In this document: in pieces, positions 10,145-17,311 of the stretch
How positions within the stretch are numbered: position 1 is the stretch's first letter
Layout of the letters: every line of letters begins with the position of its first letter
Source of the DNA: Streptococcus mitis
Lineage (GTDB): Bacteria; Bacillota; Bacilli; Lactobacillales; Streptococcaceae
DNA length: 64,000 nucleotides
Reading direction: 5' to 3'
Assembly (NCBI RefSeq): GCF_000722695.1
Contig: NZ_JPFU01000005.1
Span: 5,563-69,562, forward strand
The notes under the pieces: generated by a model
Database searches by the model: none
What the model was told of the DNA's origin: nothing
Seen by the model: the letters and a program-made list of their open reading frames with translations, nothing else
Position numbers and translations under genes: made by a program

Positions 10145-10501
10145 ATGAATAAGAAATCCTTTTTTATCATCTGCTCTACGTTGATCATAGCATCAAATCT
10201 TCTCATGATTTCCGTGGTGAACAAGGGAGAAGAAACAGGGAGCAATCTGTTTGTGATTGCTATAGCCTGTGTTTTACTACCAGCATTTTTATATGCGGTT
10301 GAAAATCAACTGACTTCATTGGTAAGAGTAGAATCAATACTCCTGATTCAGTTGACAGTTATATCCCTACTCCGTCTTATCAACAGAATAGGGAGTACGC
10401 CTGAAATCCTAAACATTATCATTACCCTTATCGCTTTGGCAAGTGGGACAGCTGCTATTCTTGTTGCGATCATGAGAATATATGAGAACATACGGAAGTG
10501 A
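10145..10501 (+). CDS. Small four-helix membrane protein in the blp locus
   Basis: A 118-residue hydrophobic protein with about four membrane helices (residues 6-25, 35-55, 62-82, 88-112). There is no double-glycine leader and no catalytic motif. It occupies the place where blpC and blpAB would be expected after blpH and ends at a strong terminator. It could be an immunity-type protein, but only its position supports that. Confidence 0.6.
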   Translation: MNKKSFFIICSTLIIASNLLMISVVNKGEETGSNLFVIAIACVLLPAFLYAVENQLTSLVRVESILLIQLTVISLLRLINRIGSTPEILNIIITLIALASGTAAILVAIMRIYENIRK

Positions 10502-10551
10502 GGGTGAGTAGTTCTCTATTTTGTATTTTCACATTGTCAAGTTCCCCCAGT

Positions 10552-10580
10552 GCAAGCATGTTTTTCATGCTTGCTTTTTT
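10552..10580 (+). terminator. Strong rho-independent terminator
   Basis: Perfect GCAAGCATG/CATGCTTGC stem with a T5 loop and a following T6 run. It separates the 118-aa gene from the BlpR-controlled operon. Confidence 0.92.
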
Positions 10581-10591
10581 AAATTTTTTAC

Positions 10592-10656
10592 AATTCAAGA
10601 TGTTTTGATGACCATTTATGATTTGAGTGATCCAAGGTCAAAACGAGTGCTATACT
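10592..10656 (+). promoter_or_regulatory. BlpR box and bacteriocin operon promoter
   Basis: ATTCAAGATGTTTTGATGAC (10593-10612) matches the known pneumococcal BlpR box. It is followed 38 bp later by the extended -10 TGCTATACT (TATACT at 10651-10656). It should drive the operon starting at 10703. Confidence 0.82.
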
Positions 10657-10702
10657 GGCAGTGTAAAGGTTTTTGCTCAACAAAGATTCAGGAGGAAATC
10701 TT

Positions 10703-10855
10703 ATGAATAAAAAAATACTTGTCATTTTCATCTTGTATCTAATCATGTCTCCGCTTGGGGAGAGTAATTGGTATCATTTATTTTATACCATAGCCTATAT
10801 GATTGCGGTTATAATCTATTTTGCTTTAACTAAAAAGAAAGGAGAAAAGAAATGA
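10703..10855 (+). CDS. Small hydrophobic protein, first gene of the bacteriocin operon
   Basis: A 50-residue protein with two membrane helices and a Lys-rich tail (LTKKKGEKK). The ATG at 10703 is preceded by GGAGG at 10691-10695. It overlaps the next gene by 4 bp. No double-glycine leader is present, so it is more likely an immunity or accessory protein than an exported peptide. Confidence 0.6.
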   Translation: MNKKILVIFILYLIMSPLGESNWYHLFYTIAYMIAVIIYFALTKKKGEKK

Positions 10856-11256
10856 AAACTTTTCTTGCTAAAAAACGGAACATCTTTCTTGCAAGATTGT
10901 TCCTAGGTCAGTTGCCCTTACTTGTCTCTACTTATCTATTTCTATCTCGTCAGTTTTTAAATTTTTCCTTGGTTTTCCAATTTCTTTTAGTGGTTATTAA
11001 CTTGGCTTCGATTTTGGTTACGGTTTACCTCACTAGGGAGATGAGGATAAGAGAATTTGAAGATGATGATTTGGTTAGTCCTAGAACCAATCAACTCATG
11101 TATATAGGCTTGACAGGTTTTATGTCCATTATCTGTTTGTATAGAGGTATCACAGCAGGAGAATTCTACCAACAACTTATTGCTTATATAGGCGCGGTTC
11201 TCTGCTTGCTTATTATGCTTCTGCTCATTTGGGGTTTGAAGTATTATAAAAAGTAA
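10852..11256 (+). CDS. Blp-locus immunity-type membrane protein, copy 1
   Basis: A 134-residue protein with four membrane segments, and a conserved charged loop MRIREFEDDDLVSPRTN between helices 2 and 3. It resembles small integral membrane proteins annotated as Blp/Pnc immunity proteins. It is nearly identical to the gene at 11965 except for its first dozen residues. It is translationally coupled to the 50-aa gene. The peptide it protects against is unknown. Confidence 0.7.
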   Translation: MKTFLAKKRNIFLARLFLGQLPLLVSTYLFLSRQFLNFSLVFQFLLVVINLASILVTVYLTREMRIREFEDDDLVSPRTNQLMYIGLTGFMSIICLYRGITAGEFYQQLIAYIGAVLCLLIMLLLIWGLKYYKK

Positions 11257-11373
11257 GGGCTAATGAAGTTTTTGCAATTTAAGATTAGGATGAAAAAAAT
11301 TAATAAACAGTAATACTAAACTTGTCAAAGTTGCAACAAAACAAAAATAAAAAACAAAAAAGTAGTATTTGTC

Positions 11374-11601
11374 ATGAATATAAAAATGATGGAACAATTT
11401 GAGATTATGGATACTGATATGCTTGCTTGCGCTGAAGGTGGTTTTGGAGGTTGGGGATATATGCTTTCTGCTTTATTGGGAGGGCTAGCACTTTCTCCAA
11501 CTTTGAATCAATTAAATGGTAAGTGGCCTATTATACATCTTTCAAAACCATGTAGTCCTTATGGTATAGGAGGAACTCCAAGCTCATGTAATGGTATTTA
11601 A
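11374..11601 (+). CDS. Double-glycine leader bacteriocin-like peptide
   Basis: A 75-residue precursor. The leader MNIKMMEQFEIMDTDMLAC continues to AEGG, matching Blp-type leaders cut after Gly-Gly by C39-peptidase ABC exporters. The predicted mature peptide has about 52 residues, starts FGGWGYML and contains a small hydrophobic Gly/Ala-rich helix (LSALLGGLALSP). It also has two cysteines (SKPCSPYG, PSSCNG) that could form a disulphide. The ribosome site is poor: the usual AAAGGAG is replaced by AAAAGTAG before TATTTGTC. The mature part is not one I recognise. Confidence 0.75.
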   Translation: MNIKMMEQFEIMDTDMLACAEGGFGGWGYMLSALLGGLALSPTLNQLNGKWPIIHLSKPCSPYGIGGTPSSCNGI

Positions 11602-11615
11602 AAAGGATTGAAGCT

Positions 11616-11936
11616 ATGAAGGCAAAATATGGGAATCAAATTGTTGATGTTTGGGAAATTGGTCAAGCAACTCCTAAACCAAGTTGGGTAGAGGAAGCTT
11701 TTCAAAAAAATTATATGGTTTGGTTGGATAATCATGTGCGCATTCTAATGGCAGGTCTTAACACTTCTCTTGCAGCTAATATCAAGTTTGGTCTAGTTGG
11801 AACAGTTGGAGGAGGATTCGCTGGTTATGGGATGTATGTTCTTGGTTATCCAGGTGATTATATAGATATCACCAATCATAGAGTTGTTTCTGCTAAAACA
11901 TTTCATAAAAGTTATCAAATTTTAGAAAATGATTAG
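11616..11936 (+). CDS. Orphan 106-aa protein linked to the bacteriocin gene
   Basis: It starts 14 bp after the peptide gene, so it is cotranscribed. It has no double-glycine leader. The N-terminal half is polar (VWEIGQATPKPSWVEEAF). A Gly-rich hydrophobic stretch follows (FGLVGTVGGGFAGYGMYVLG). The C-terminal PGDYIDITNHRVVSAKTF-type segment resembles a small domain found in some phage proteins. It could be a partner peptide, an immunity factor or a modification factor. The sequence does not decide. Confidence 0.6.
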   Translation: MKAKYGNQIVDVWEIGQATPKPSWVEEAFQKNYMVWLDNHVRILMAGLNTSLAANIKFGLVGTVGGGFAGYGMYVLGYPGDYIDITNHRVVSAKTFHKSYQILEND

Positions 11937-11964
11937 ATGTCATTTAATTGTAATGGAGAAAGCA

Positions 11965-12369
11965 ATGAAAAAAATATTTTTTAAAAAACAGACCATCTTC
12001 CTTGCGAGATTGTTCCTAGGTCAGTTGCCCTTACTTGTCTCTACTTATCTATTTCTATCTCGTCAGTTTTTAAATTTTTCCTTAGTCCTCCAATTTCTTT
12101 TAGTGGTTATTAACTTGGCTTCTATTTTGGTTACGGTTTACCTCACTAGGGAAATGAGGATAAGAGAGTTTGAAGATGATGATTTGGTTAGTCCTAGAAC
12201 CAATCAACTGATGTATATTGGCTTGACAGGTTTTATGTCTATTATCTGTTTGTATAGAGGTATCACAGCAGGAGAATTCTACCAACAATTAATTGCTTAT
12301 ATTGGCTCTATTCTCTGCTTGCTTATCATGCTTCTACTCATTTGGGGCTTGAAGTATTATAAAAAGTAG
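11965..12369 (+). CDS. Blp-locus immunity-type membrane protein, copy 2
   Basis: A 134-residue near duplicate of the 10852-11256 product. Both the protein and the DNA are almost identical from residue 13 to the end, with divergence in the first 12 residues. The ATG at 11965 has GGAGA upstream. The copies flank the peptide gene and the orphan gene, consistent with segmental duplication or insertion of the peptide cassette between immunity genes. Sequence identity makes the pair a recombination target. Confidence 0.72.
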   Translation: MKKIFFKKQTIFLARLFLGQLPLLVSTYLFLSRQFLNFSLVLQFLLVVINLASILVTVYLTREMRIREFEDDDLVSPRTNQLMYIGLTGFMSIICLYRGITAGEFYQQLIAYIGSILCLLIMLLLIWGLKYYKK

Positions 12370-12427
12370 GAGAAGAGCTTTCTTTTTAATATTGGACTAG
12401 TCTATAGTCTGACAAGAGGAGGTCATC

Positions 12428-12676
12428 ATGTATAAACACTTATTTTTCCTAGATTCAAAAACCTTAGACTGGTTGACACCCTATATTCTAGATTTGGCTT
12501 CTGACACCATTGCCTTTAACGTTTTTGTGTTAACCTTTGTATCTGTGGTGGTCTTTTATTTCCTAAATCCCATGCTATCTTTAATGGCTATCTTCTTAGG
12601 GGCTGGTTATGTGGTCGGATTTTGGTTACTCAAATGGTTTGTTTTGGAAAGACTAGAGTTAAAGGATGACTTGTAG
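12428..12676 (+). CDS. blpZ: BlpZ-like small membrane protein
   Basis: An 82-residue protein with two membrane helices, similar to the protein annotated as BlpZ at the distal end of pneumococcal blp loci. GGAGG lies upstream. It is followed by the CPBP protease, as in the blpZ-pncP order. Its role in immunity is assumed from location in the family, not shown by motif. Confidence 0.65.
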   Translation: MYKHLFFLDSKTLDWLTPYILDLASDTIAFNVFVLTFVSVVVFYFLNPMLSLMAIFLGAGYVVGFWLLKWFVLERLELKDDL

Positions 12677-12702
12677 GGAAGTTTGTTGAGGAGGATAATT
12701 TG

Positions 12703-13314
12703 ATGGAGTTTTTTGATAAATTTCATGCCTTTTGTTTTGGATTTTTAGTACTAATAATCGTCATTACAGTTCCTTATACGATTAACCATGGGGATTTTTT
12801 TCAAAATGAATCTGCATTGATTATTGTAAGTCTTCTAGTAACCTCGCTGAGTGTTGCTTATGCTAGAAAGTTTGAAATGATTTCTTTTGGGATGTTAAGC
12901 AAGAAAGACCTTTTGCTTTTCATTGCAATCTTTCTTCTAAGTGTACTTGAGACGCTGGTTTATATTCATTTCTTCGCTATTTCTTCTGGCGCAGGAGTTC
13001 AACACTTGACGGAAGTCAGCAGAGGAATTTCCCTGTCTTTGATTTTGACTTCCTCAGTTTTTGGCCCCATCCAGGAGGAACTCATTTTCAGAGGACTTCT
13101 TCAAGGTGCAGTTTTTGACAATTCTTGGTTAGGGCTTGTGCTAACTTCCTCTCTCTTTTCTTTTATGCATGGACCTTCTAATGTCCCTTCGTTTATTTTT
13201 TATCTACTTGGGGGCTTGTTGCTGGGCTTTGCCTATAAAAAGAGCCAAAACCTATGGGTTTCTACTCTAGTTCACATGTTTTACAATGCTTGGCCACTCC
13301 TATATTATTTATAA
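12703..13314 (+). CDS. pncP: CPBP family intramembrane protease (Blp immunity cluster)
   Basis: A 203-residue Abi/CPBP membrane protease. Motif 1 is QEELIFRG with the Glu pair and Arg, motif 2 is FSFMHGPSN with the His, and motif 3 is HMFYNAW. It has about six hydrophobic segments. The ATG at 12703 fits GAGGAGG at 12688-12694; a TTG at 12700 is an alternative. CPBP proteases in bacteriocin loci commonly provide immunity or processing. The symbol follows pneumococcal usage and is tentative. Confidence 0.78.
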   Translation: MEFFDKFHAFCFGFLVLIIVITVPYTINHGDFFQNESALIIVSLLVTSLSVAYARKFEMISFGMLSKKDLLLFIAIFLLSVLETLVYIHFFAISSGAGVQHLTEVSRGISLSLILTSSVFGPIQEELIFRGLLQGAVFDNSWLGLVLTSSLFSFMHGPSNVPSFIFYLLGGLLLGFAYKKSQNLWVSTLVHMFYNAWPLLYYL

Positions 13315-13322
13315 AAATCATG

Positions 13323-13355
13323 AAAAGGTAGGCAGAAGACGGTGCTTGCCTTTTT
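13323..13355 (+). terminator. Terminator at the end of the blp locus
   Basis: AAAAGG/CCTTTT stem closing a GCA/TGC inner stem, followed by TTTTTC. Confidence 0.7.
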
Positions 13356-13417
13356 CTTTCTATAATGATATCCAAGCCAATTTAGAGGCTTTTCTTTGAG
13401 AATCGGGTATGGAGCGG

Positions 13418-13446
13418 TTGACGAATAGGCCAAAAACTAGTAGAAT
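13418..13446 (+). promoter_or_regulatory. ccrZ promoter
   Basis: TTGACG -35 and TAGAAT -10 with 17-bp spacing, about 25 bp before the ccrZ ATG. Confidence 0.7.
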
Positions 13447-13475
13447 AGTAAGGAAACTTTATACGGAGGAAAGAA

Positions 13476-14270
13476 ATGGATTTGGGTGATAATGAGCTAA
13501 CACTGACTCCCATACCTGGGAAAAGTGGCAAGGCTTATATGGGTAGCTATCCTGATGGGAAGCGTATCTTTGTAAAAATGAACACCTCTCCAATCCTACC
13601 TGGTCTAGCTAGAGAACAAATTGCTCCACAATTATTATGGAGTCGCCGTTTGGCAGATGGGCGTGATATGTGTGCTCAAGAATGGTTGACAGGCAAGATA
13701 TTGACCCCCTATGATATGAATCGTAAACAAATCGTCAATATTTTGACTCGTCTGCATCGCTCACGTCCGTTGATGACACAGTTGAGTCGTTTGGGCTATG
13801 CCATGGAAACACCTGTAGATTTACTACAGTCTTGGCAAGAAACGGCTCCAGATGCTTTGCGTAAAAATCATTTTATCAGTGAAGTGATGGCTGATTTACG
13901 TCAGACTATTCCAGGATTTAGAGAGGACTATGCGACCATTGTCCATGGAGATGTACGACATAGTAATTGGATTGAGACAGATAGTGGCTTGATTTATTTG
14001 GTAGATTGGGATTCGGTTCGCTTGACCGATCGCATGTTTGATGTGGCCCATATGCTCTGCCATTATATTCCAGAACATCAGTGGAAGGAATGGTTGACCT
14101 ACTACGGTTACAAGTACAATCAGACGGTATTAACTAAATTGTATTGGTATGGTCAATTGTCTTACTTGAGCCAGATTTCCAAGTATTATATGAACCAAGA
14201 TTTAGAAAATGTCAATCGGGAGATTCATGGCTTGCGTCACTTCCGAGACAAGTATGGAAAGAGAAGATGA
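13476..14270 (+). CDS. ccrZ: Choline kinase-fold cell-cycle regulator CcrZ
   Basis: A 264-residue protein of the aminoglycoside/choline kinase fold (YtmP/LicA-like). The catalytic loop is HGDVRHSNW and the metal-binding aspartate lies in LVDWDSV. It is the orthologue of pneumococcal CcrZ, which links FtsZ-directed division to DnaA-dependent replication initiation. It overlaps trmB by 4 bp, the same pairing as in pneumococcus. Start: GGAGG upstream of ATG 13476. Confidence 0.88.
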   Translation: MDLGDNELTLTPIPGKSGKAYMGSYPDGKRIFVKMNTSPILPGLAREQIAPQLLWSRRLADGRDMCAQEWLTGKILTPYDMNRKQIVNILTRLHRSRPLMTQLSRLGYAMETPVDLLQSWQETAPDALRKNHFISEVMADLRQTIPGFREDYATIVHGDVRHSNWIETDSGLIYLVDWDSVRLTDRMFDVAHMLCHYIPEHQWKEWLTYYGYKYNQTVLTKLYWYGQLSYLSQISKYYMNQDLENVNREIHGLRHFRDKYGKRR

Positions 14271-14902
14271 GAGTTAGAAATCGTAAAGGGGCGACAGAAT
14301 TACTAGAGGCAAATCCCCAGTATGTGGTCCTCAATCCCTTAGAAGCCAAGGGGAAATGGCGGGATTTGTTCGGCAACGACAATCCCATTCATGTGGAAGT
14401 TGGAAGTGGAAAGGGTGCCTTTGTTTCAGGTATGGCCAAGCAAAATCCTGATATCAATTATATAGGGATTGACATTCAAAAGTCTGTTTTGAGTTACGCT
14501 TTAGACAAGGTTCTTGAAGTTGGAGTGCCTAACATCAAGCTCTTGTGGGTGGATGGTTCTGATTTGACAGACTACTTTGAAGATGGTGAGATCGATCGTT
14601 TGTATCTGAACTTTTCAGATCCATGGCCTAAAAAGCGCCATGAAAAGCGTCGTTTGACCTACAAGACCTTCTTGGATACCTTCAAGCGCATCTTGCCTGA
14701 AAATGGGGAAATTCATTTCAAGACGGATAACCGTGGCTTGTTTGAGTACAGTCTAGTGAGTTTTTCTCAGTATGGCATGAAACTCAATGGTGTCTGGCTT
14801 GATTTACATGCCAGTGATTTTGAAGGCAATGTCATGACAGAATATGAACAAAAATTCTCAAACAAGGGTCAAGTTATCTACCGAGTTGAGGCAGAATTTT
14901 AA
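14267..14902 (+). CDS. trmB: tRNA (guanine-N7)-methyltransferase TrmB
   Basis: A 211-residue SAM-dependent methyltransferase that makes m7G46 in tRNA. The SAM-binding motif is [10 protein letters not shown] and the TrmB signature is [13 protein letters not shown]. The ATG at 14267 overlaps the ccrZ stop; longer upstream extensions in this frame would overlap ccrZ deeply and are not needed. Confidence 0.95.
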   Translation: MRVRNRKGATELLEANPQYVVLNPLEAKGKWRDLFGNDNPIHVEVGSGKGAFVSGMAKQNPDINYIGIDIQKSVLSYALDKVLEVGVPNIKLLWVDGSDLTDYFEDGEIDRLYLNFSDPWPKKRHEKRRLTYKTFLDTFKRILPENGEIHFKTDNRGLFEYSLVSFSQYGMKLNGVWLDLHASDFEGNVMTEYEQKFSNKGQVIYRVEAEF

Positions 14903-14949
14903 GAAATAGCCTTAAATCAGGCTATATAAGTGCTTTTGCTTTACATAAG

Positions 14950-15014
14950 TTGGCAAACGTGCTATACTAAGAGTAAGAATATGAGAAAGTGAGGCGGGGA
15001 AATATCTTCGCCTC
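14950..15014 (+). promoter_or_regulatory. Promoter and leader hairpin of the rimP-nusA-infB operon
   Basis: TTGGCA-like -35 and extended -10 TGCTATACT precede a GAGGCG/CGCCTC hairpin (14991-14996/15009-15014) just before the ribosome site. This leader structure may respond to NusA or translation factors, which is an inference. Confidence 0.55.
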
Positions 15015-15028
15015 TTGCTTATGAGGAG

Positions 15029-15508
15029 GTGGACGCAATCGCAACAATCGTAGAATTAGTCAGAGAAGTTGTAGAACCTGTCATCCAAGCACCTTTCGAA
15101 CTCGTGGATATCGAGTATGGAAAGATTGGCAGTGACATGATTCTCAGTATTTTTGTAGATAAACCTGAAGGAATTACCTTGAACGACACGGCAGACTTGA
15201 CAGAAATTATCAGTCCTGTCCTAGACACCATCAAGCCAGATCCCTTCCCAGAACAATATTTCCTAGAAATAACCAGTCCAGGCTTGGAACGTCCTTTGAA
15301 AACTAAGGATGCCGTTGCTGGAGCGGTTGGGAAATACATCCATGTCGGGCTCTACCAAGCCATCGATAAGCAAAAGGTCTTTGAAGGAACCTTGTTGGCC
15401 TTTGAAGAGGATGAGTTGACTATGGAATATATGGACAAGACGCGTAAGAAAACTGTTCAAATTCCATACAGTTTAGTATCAAAAGCACGTTTAGCAGTTA
15501 AATTATAG
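15029..15508 (+). CDS. rimP: Ribosome maturation factor RimP
   Basis: A 159-residue 30S assembly factor. The N-terminal alpha/beta domain contains the [12 protein letters not shown] segment, diagnostic for RimP, and an SH3-like C-terminal domain follows. The reading frame starts with GTG at 15029 (MDAIATIV). Part of the GAGGAG ribosome site lies very close to it, so a start a few codons later is possible. It is the first gene of the nusA-infB operon. Confidence 0.94.
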   Translation: MDAIATIVELVREVVEPVIQAPFELVDIEYGKIGSDMILSIFVDKPEGITLNDTADLTEIISPVLDTIKPDPFPEQYFLEITSPGLERPLKTKDAVAGAVGKYIHVGLYQAIDKQKVFEGTLLAFEEDELTMEYMDKTRKKTVQIPYSLVSKARLAVKL

Positions 15509-15551
15509 AAAAAGAAAGGATAGCTTTTGAGGATTCAAAAGTGAAGAAAAC

Positions 15552-16688
15552 ATGAGTAAAGAAATGCTAGAGGCCTTCCGCATTTTGGAAGAAGACAAGG
15601 GAATCAAAAAAGAAGACATCATCGACGCAGTAGTAGAGTCGCTTCGTTCCGCTTATCGCAGACGCTATGGTCAATCAGACAGCGTAGCTATTGACTTTAA
15701 CGAAAAAACAGGTGATTTTACAGTTTATACTGTCCGTGAAGTTGTTGATGAAGTATTTGATAGCCGTTTGGAAATCAGCTTGAAAGATGCTCTTGCCATT
15801 AATTCAGCCTATGAACTTGGAGACAAAATCAAGTTTGAAGAAGCACCTGCTGAGTTTGGTCGTGTAGCAGCTCAATCTGCCAAACAAACCATCATGGAAA
15901 AAATGCGTAAGCAAACACGTGCCATCACTTACAACACTTACAAAGAGCATGAACAAGAAATCATGTCAGGTACGGTAGAACGATTTGATAATCGCTTCAT
16001 CTATGTCAATCTTGGCAGCATCGAAGCCCAATTGTCAAAACAAGACCAAATCCCTGGAGAAGTCTTTTCTTCTCATGATCGTATCGAAGTATATGTCTAC
16101 AAGGTTGAAGACAACCCTCGTGGTGTGAATGTCTTTGTTAGCCGTAGCCATCCAGAAATGATCAAACGCTTGATGGAGCAAGAAATTCCAGAAGTTTATG
16201 ACGGAACGGTTGAAATCATGAGCGTGGCTCGTGAAGCTGGTGACCGTACGAAGGTTGCCGTTCGTAGCCACAATCCAAACGTGGATGCTATCGGTACAAT
16301 CGTTGGACGCGGTGGTGCTAATATCAAGAAGATTACTAGTAAATTCCACCCAGCTCGCTACGATGCTAAGAATGACCGCATGGTACCAATCGAGGAAAAT
16401 ATCGACGTTATCGAGTGGGTAGCAGATCCAGCTGAATTTATCTACAATGCCATCGCTCCTGCTGAAGTTGACCAAGTTATCTTTGATGAAAACGACAGCA
16501 AACGTGCCTTGGTGGTTGTTCCTGATAACAAGCTTTCTCTTGCAATCGGTCGTCGTGGGCAAAACGTTCGTTTGGCAGCTCATTTGACTGGTTACCGTAT
16601 CGATATCAAGTCTGCTAGTGAATTTGAAGCCATGGAAGAAGCTGCTTCAGTAGAGTTGGAAGCAGAAAACGATACTGTAGAAGAATAA
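15552..16688 (+). CDS. nusA: Transcription termination/antitermination factor NusA
   Basis: A 378-residue NusA with an N-terminal RNA polymerase-binding domain (about 1-125), an S1 domain (about 135-200), and two KH domains including IVGRGGANIKKI and AIGRRGQNVRLA. The C-terminal acidic repeats of proteobacterial NusA are absent, as usual in Firmicutes. It modulates pausing and termination. Confidence 0.98.
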   Translation: MSKEMLEAFRILEEDKGIKKEDIIDAVVESLRSAYRRRYGQSDSVAIDFNEKTGDFTVYTVREVVDEVFDSRLEISLKDALAINSAYELGDKIKFEEAPAEFGRVAAQSAKQTIMEKMRKQTRAITYNTYKEHEQEIMSGTVERFDNRFIYVNLGSIEAQLSKQDQIPGEVFSSHDRIEVYVYKVEDNPRGVNVFVSRSHPEMIKRLMEQEIPEVYDGTVEIMSVAREAGDRTKVAVRSHNPNVDAIGTIVGRGGANIKKITSKFHPARYDAKNDRMVPIEENIDVIEWVADPAEFIYNAIAPAEVDQVIFDENDSKRALVVVPDNKLSLAIGRRGQNVRLAAHLTGYRIDIKSASEFEAMEEAASVELEAENDTVEE

Positions 16689-16709
16689 AAGCTGCTAGAG
16701 GAGGGAAAG

Positions 16710-17003
16710 ATGAAAACAAGAAAAATCCCTTTGCGCAAGTCTGTCGTGTCTAACGAAGTGATTGATAAGCGTGATTTGCTCCGTATTGTCAAGAACAAGG
16801 AAGGACAAGTCTTTATCGATCCGACAGGCAAGGCCAATGGCCGTGGCGCTTATATCAAGCTAGATAATGCAGAAGCCCTAGAGGCGAAAAAGAAGAAGGT
16901 CTTTAACCGCAGCTTTAATATGGAAGTTGAAGAAAGCTTTTATGACGAGTTGATCGCTTATGTGGATCACAAAGTGAAAAGAAGAGAGTTAGGACTTGAA
17001 TAA
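16710..17003 (+). CDS. ylxR: YlxR/RnpM (DUF448) RNA-binding protein
   Basis: A 97-residue basic protein with the YlxR features RDLLRIV and PTGKANGRGAYI. In Bacillus this family (RnpM) binds RNase P RNA and modulates its activity. It sits in the conserved nusA-ylxR-ylxQ-infB order, with GAGGAGGG before the ATG. Its stop overlaps the start of ylxQ. Confidence 0.92.
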   Translation: MKTRKIPLRKSVVSNEVIDKRDLLRIVKNKEGQVFIDPTGKANGRGAYIKLDNAEALEAKKKKVFNRSFNMEVEESFYDELIAYVDHKVKRRELGLE

Positions 17004-17295
17004 GCAAAAGATAAGTAATCTCTTGGGACTGGCTCAGCGAGCAGGGCGCATCATATCGGGTGAAGAATTGGTGGTCAAGGCCATTCAAGATGGCAAGACC
17101 AAGATGGTCTTTCTAGCCCATGATGCTGGACCCAATCTAACCAAGAAGATTCAAGATAAAAGTCATTATTATCAAGTAGAAATTGTAACCGTGTTTTCAA
17201 CACTGGAATTAAGCATAGCAGTCGGGAAATCGAGAAAGGTTTTGGCTGTAACAGATGCTGGATTTACAAAGAAAATGAGGTCTCTTATGGAATAG
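16996..17295 (+). CDS. ylxQ: YlxQ, L7Ae-family RNA-binding protein
   Basis: A 99-residue ribosomal L7Ae/L30e-like protein ([27 protein letters not shown]). It starts with TTG inside the end of ylxR, a coupled start. Family members bind kink-turn RNA; the specific target here is not known. Confidence 0.9.
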   Translation: MNKQKISNLLGLAQRAGRIISGEELVVKAIQDGKTKMVFLAHDAGPNLTKKIQDKSHYYQVEIVTVFSTLELSIAVGKSRKVLAVTDAGFTKKMRSLME

Positions 17296-17311
17296 AAGAG
17301 GAGGACATGAT

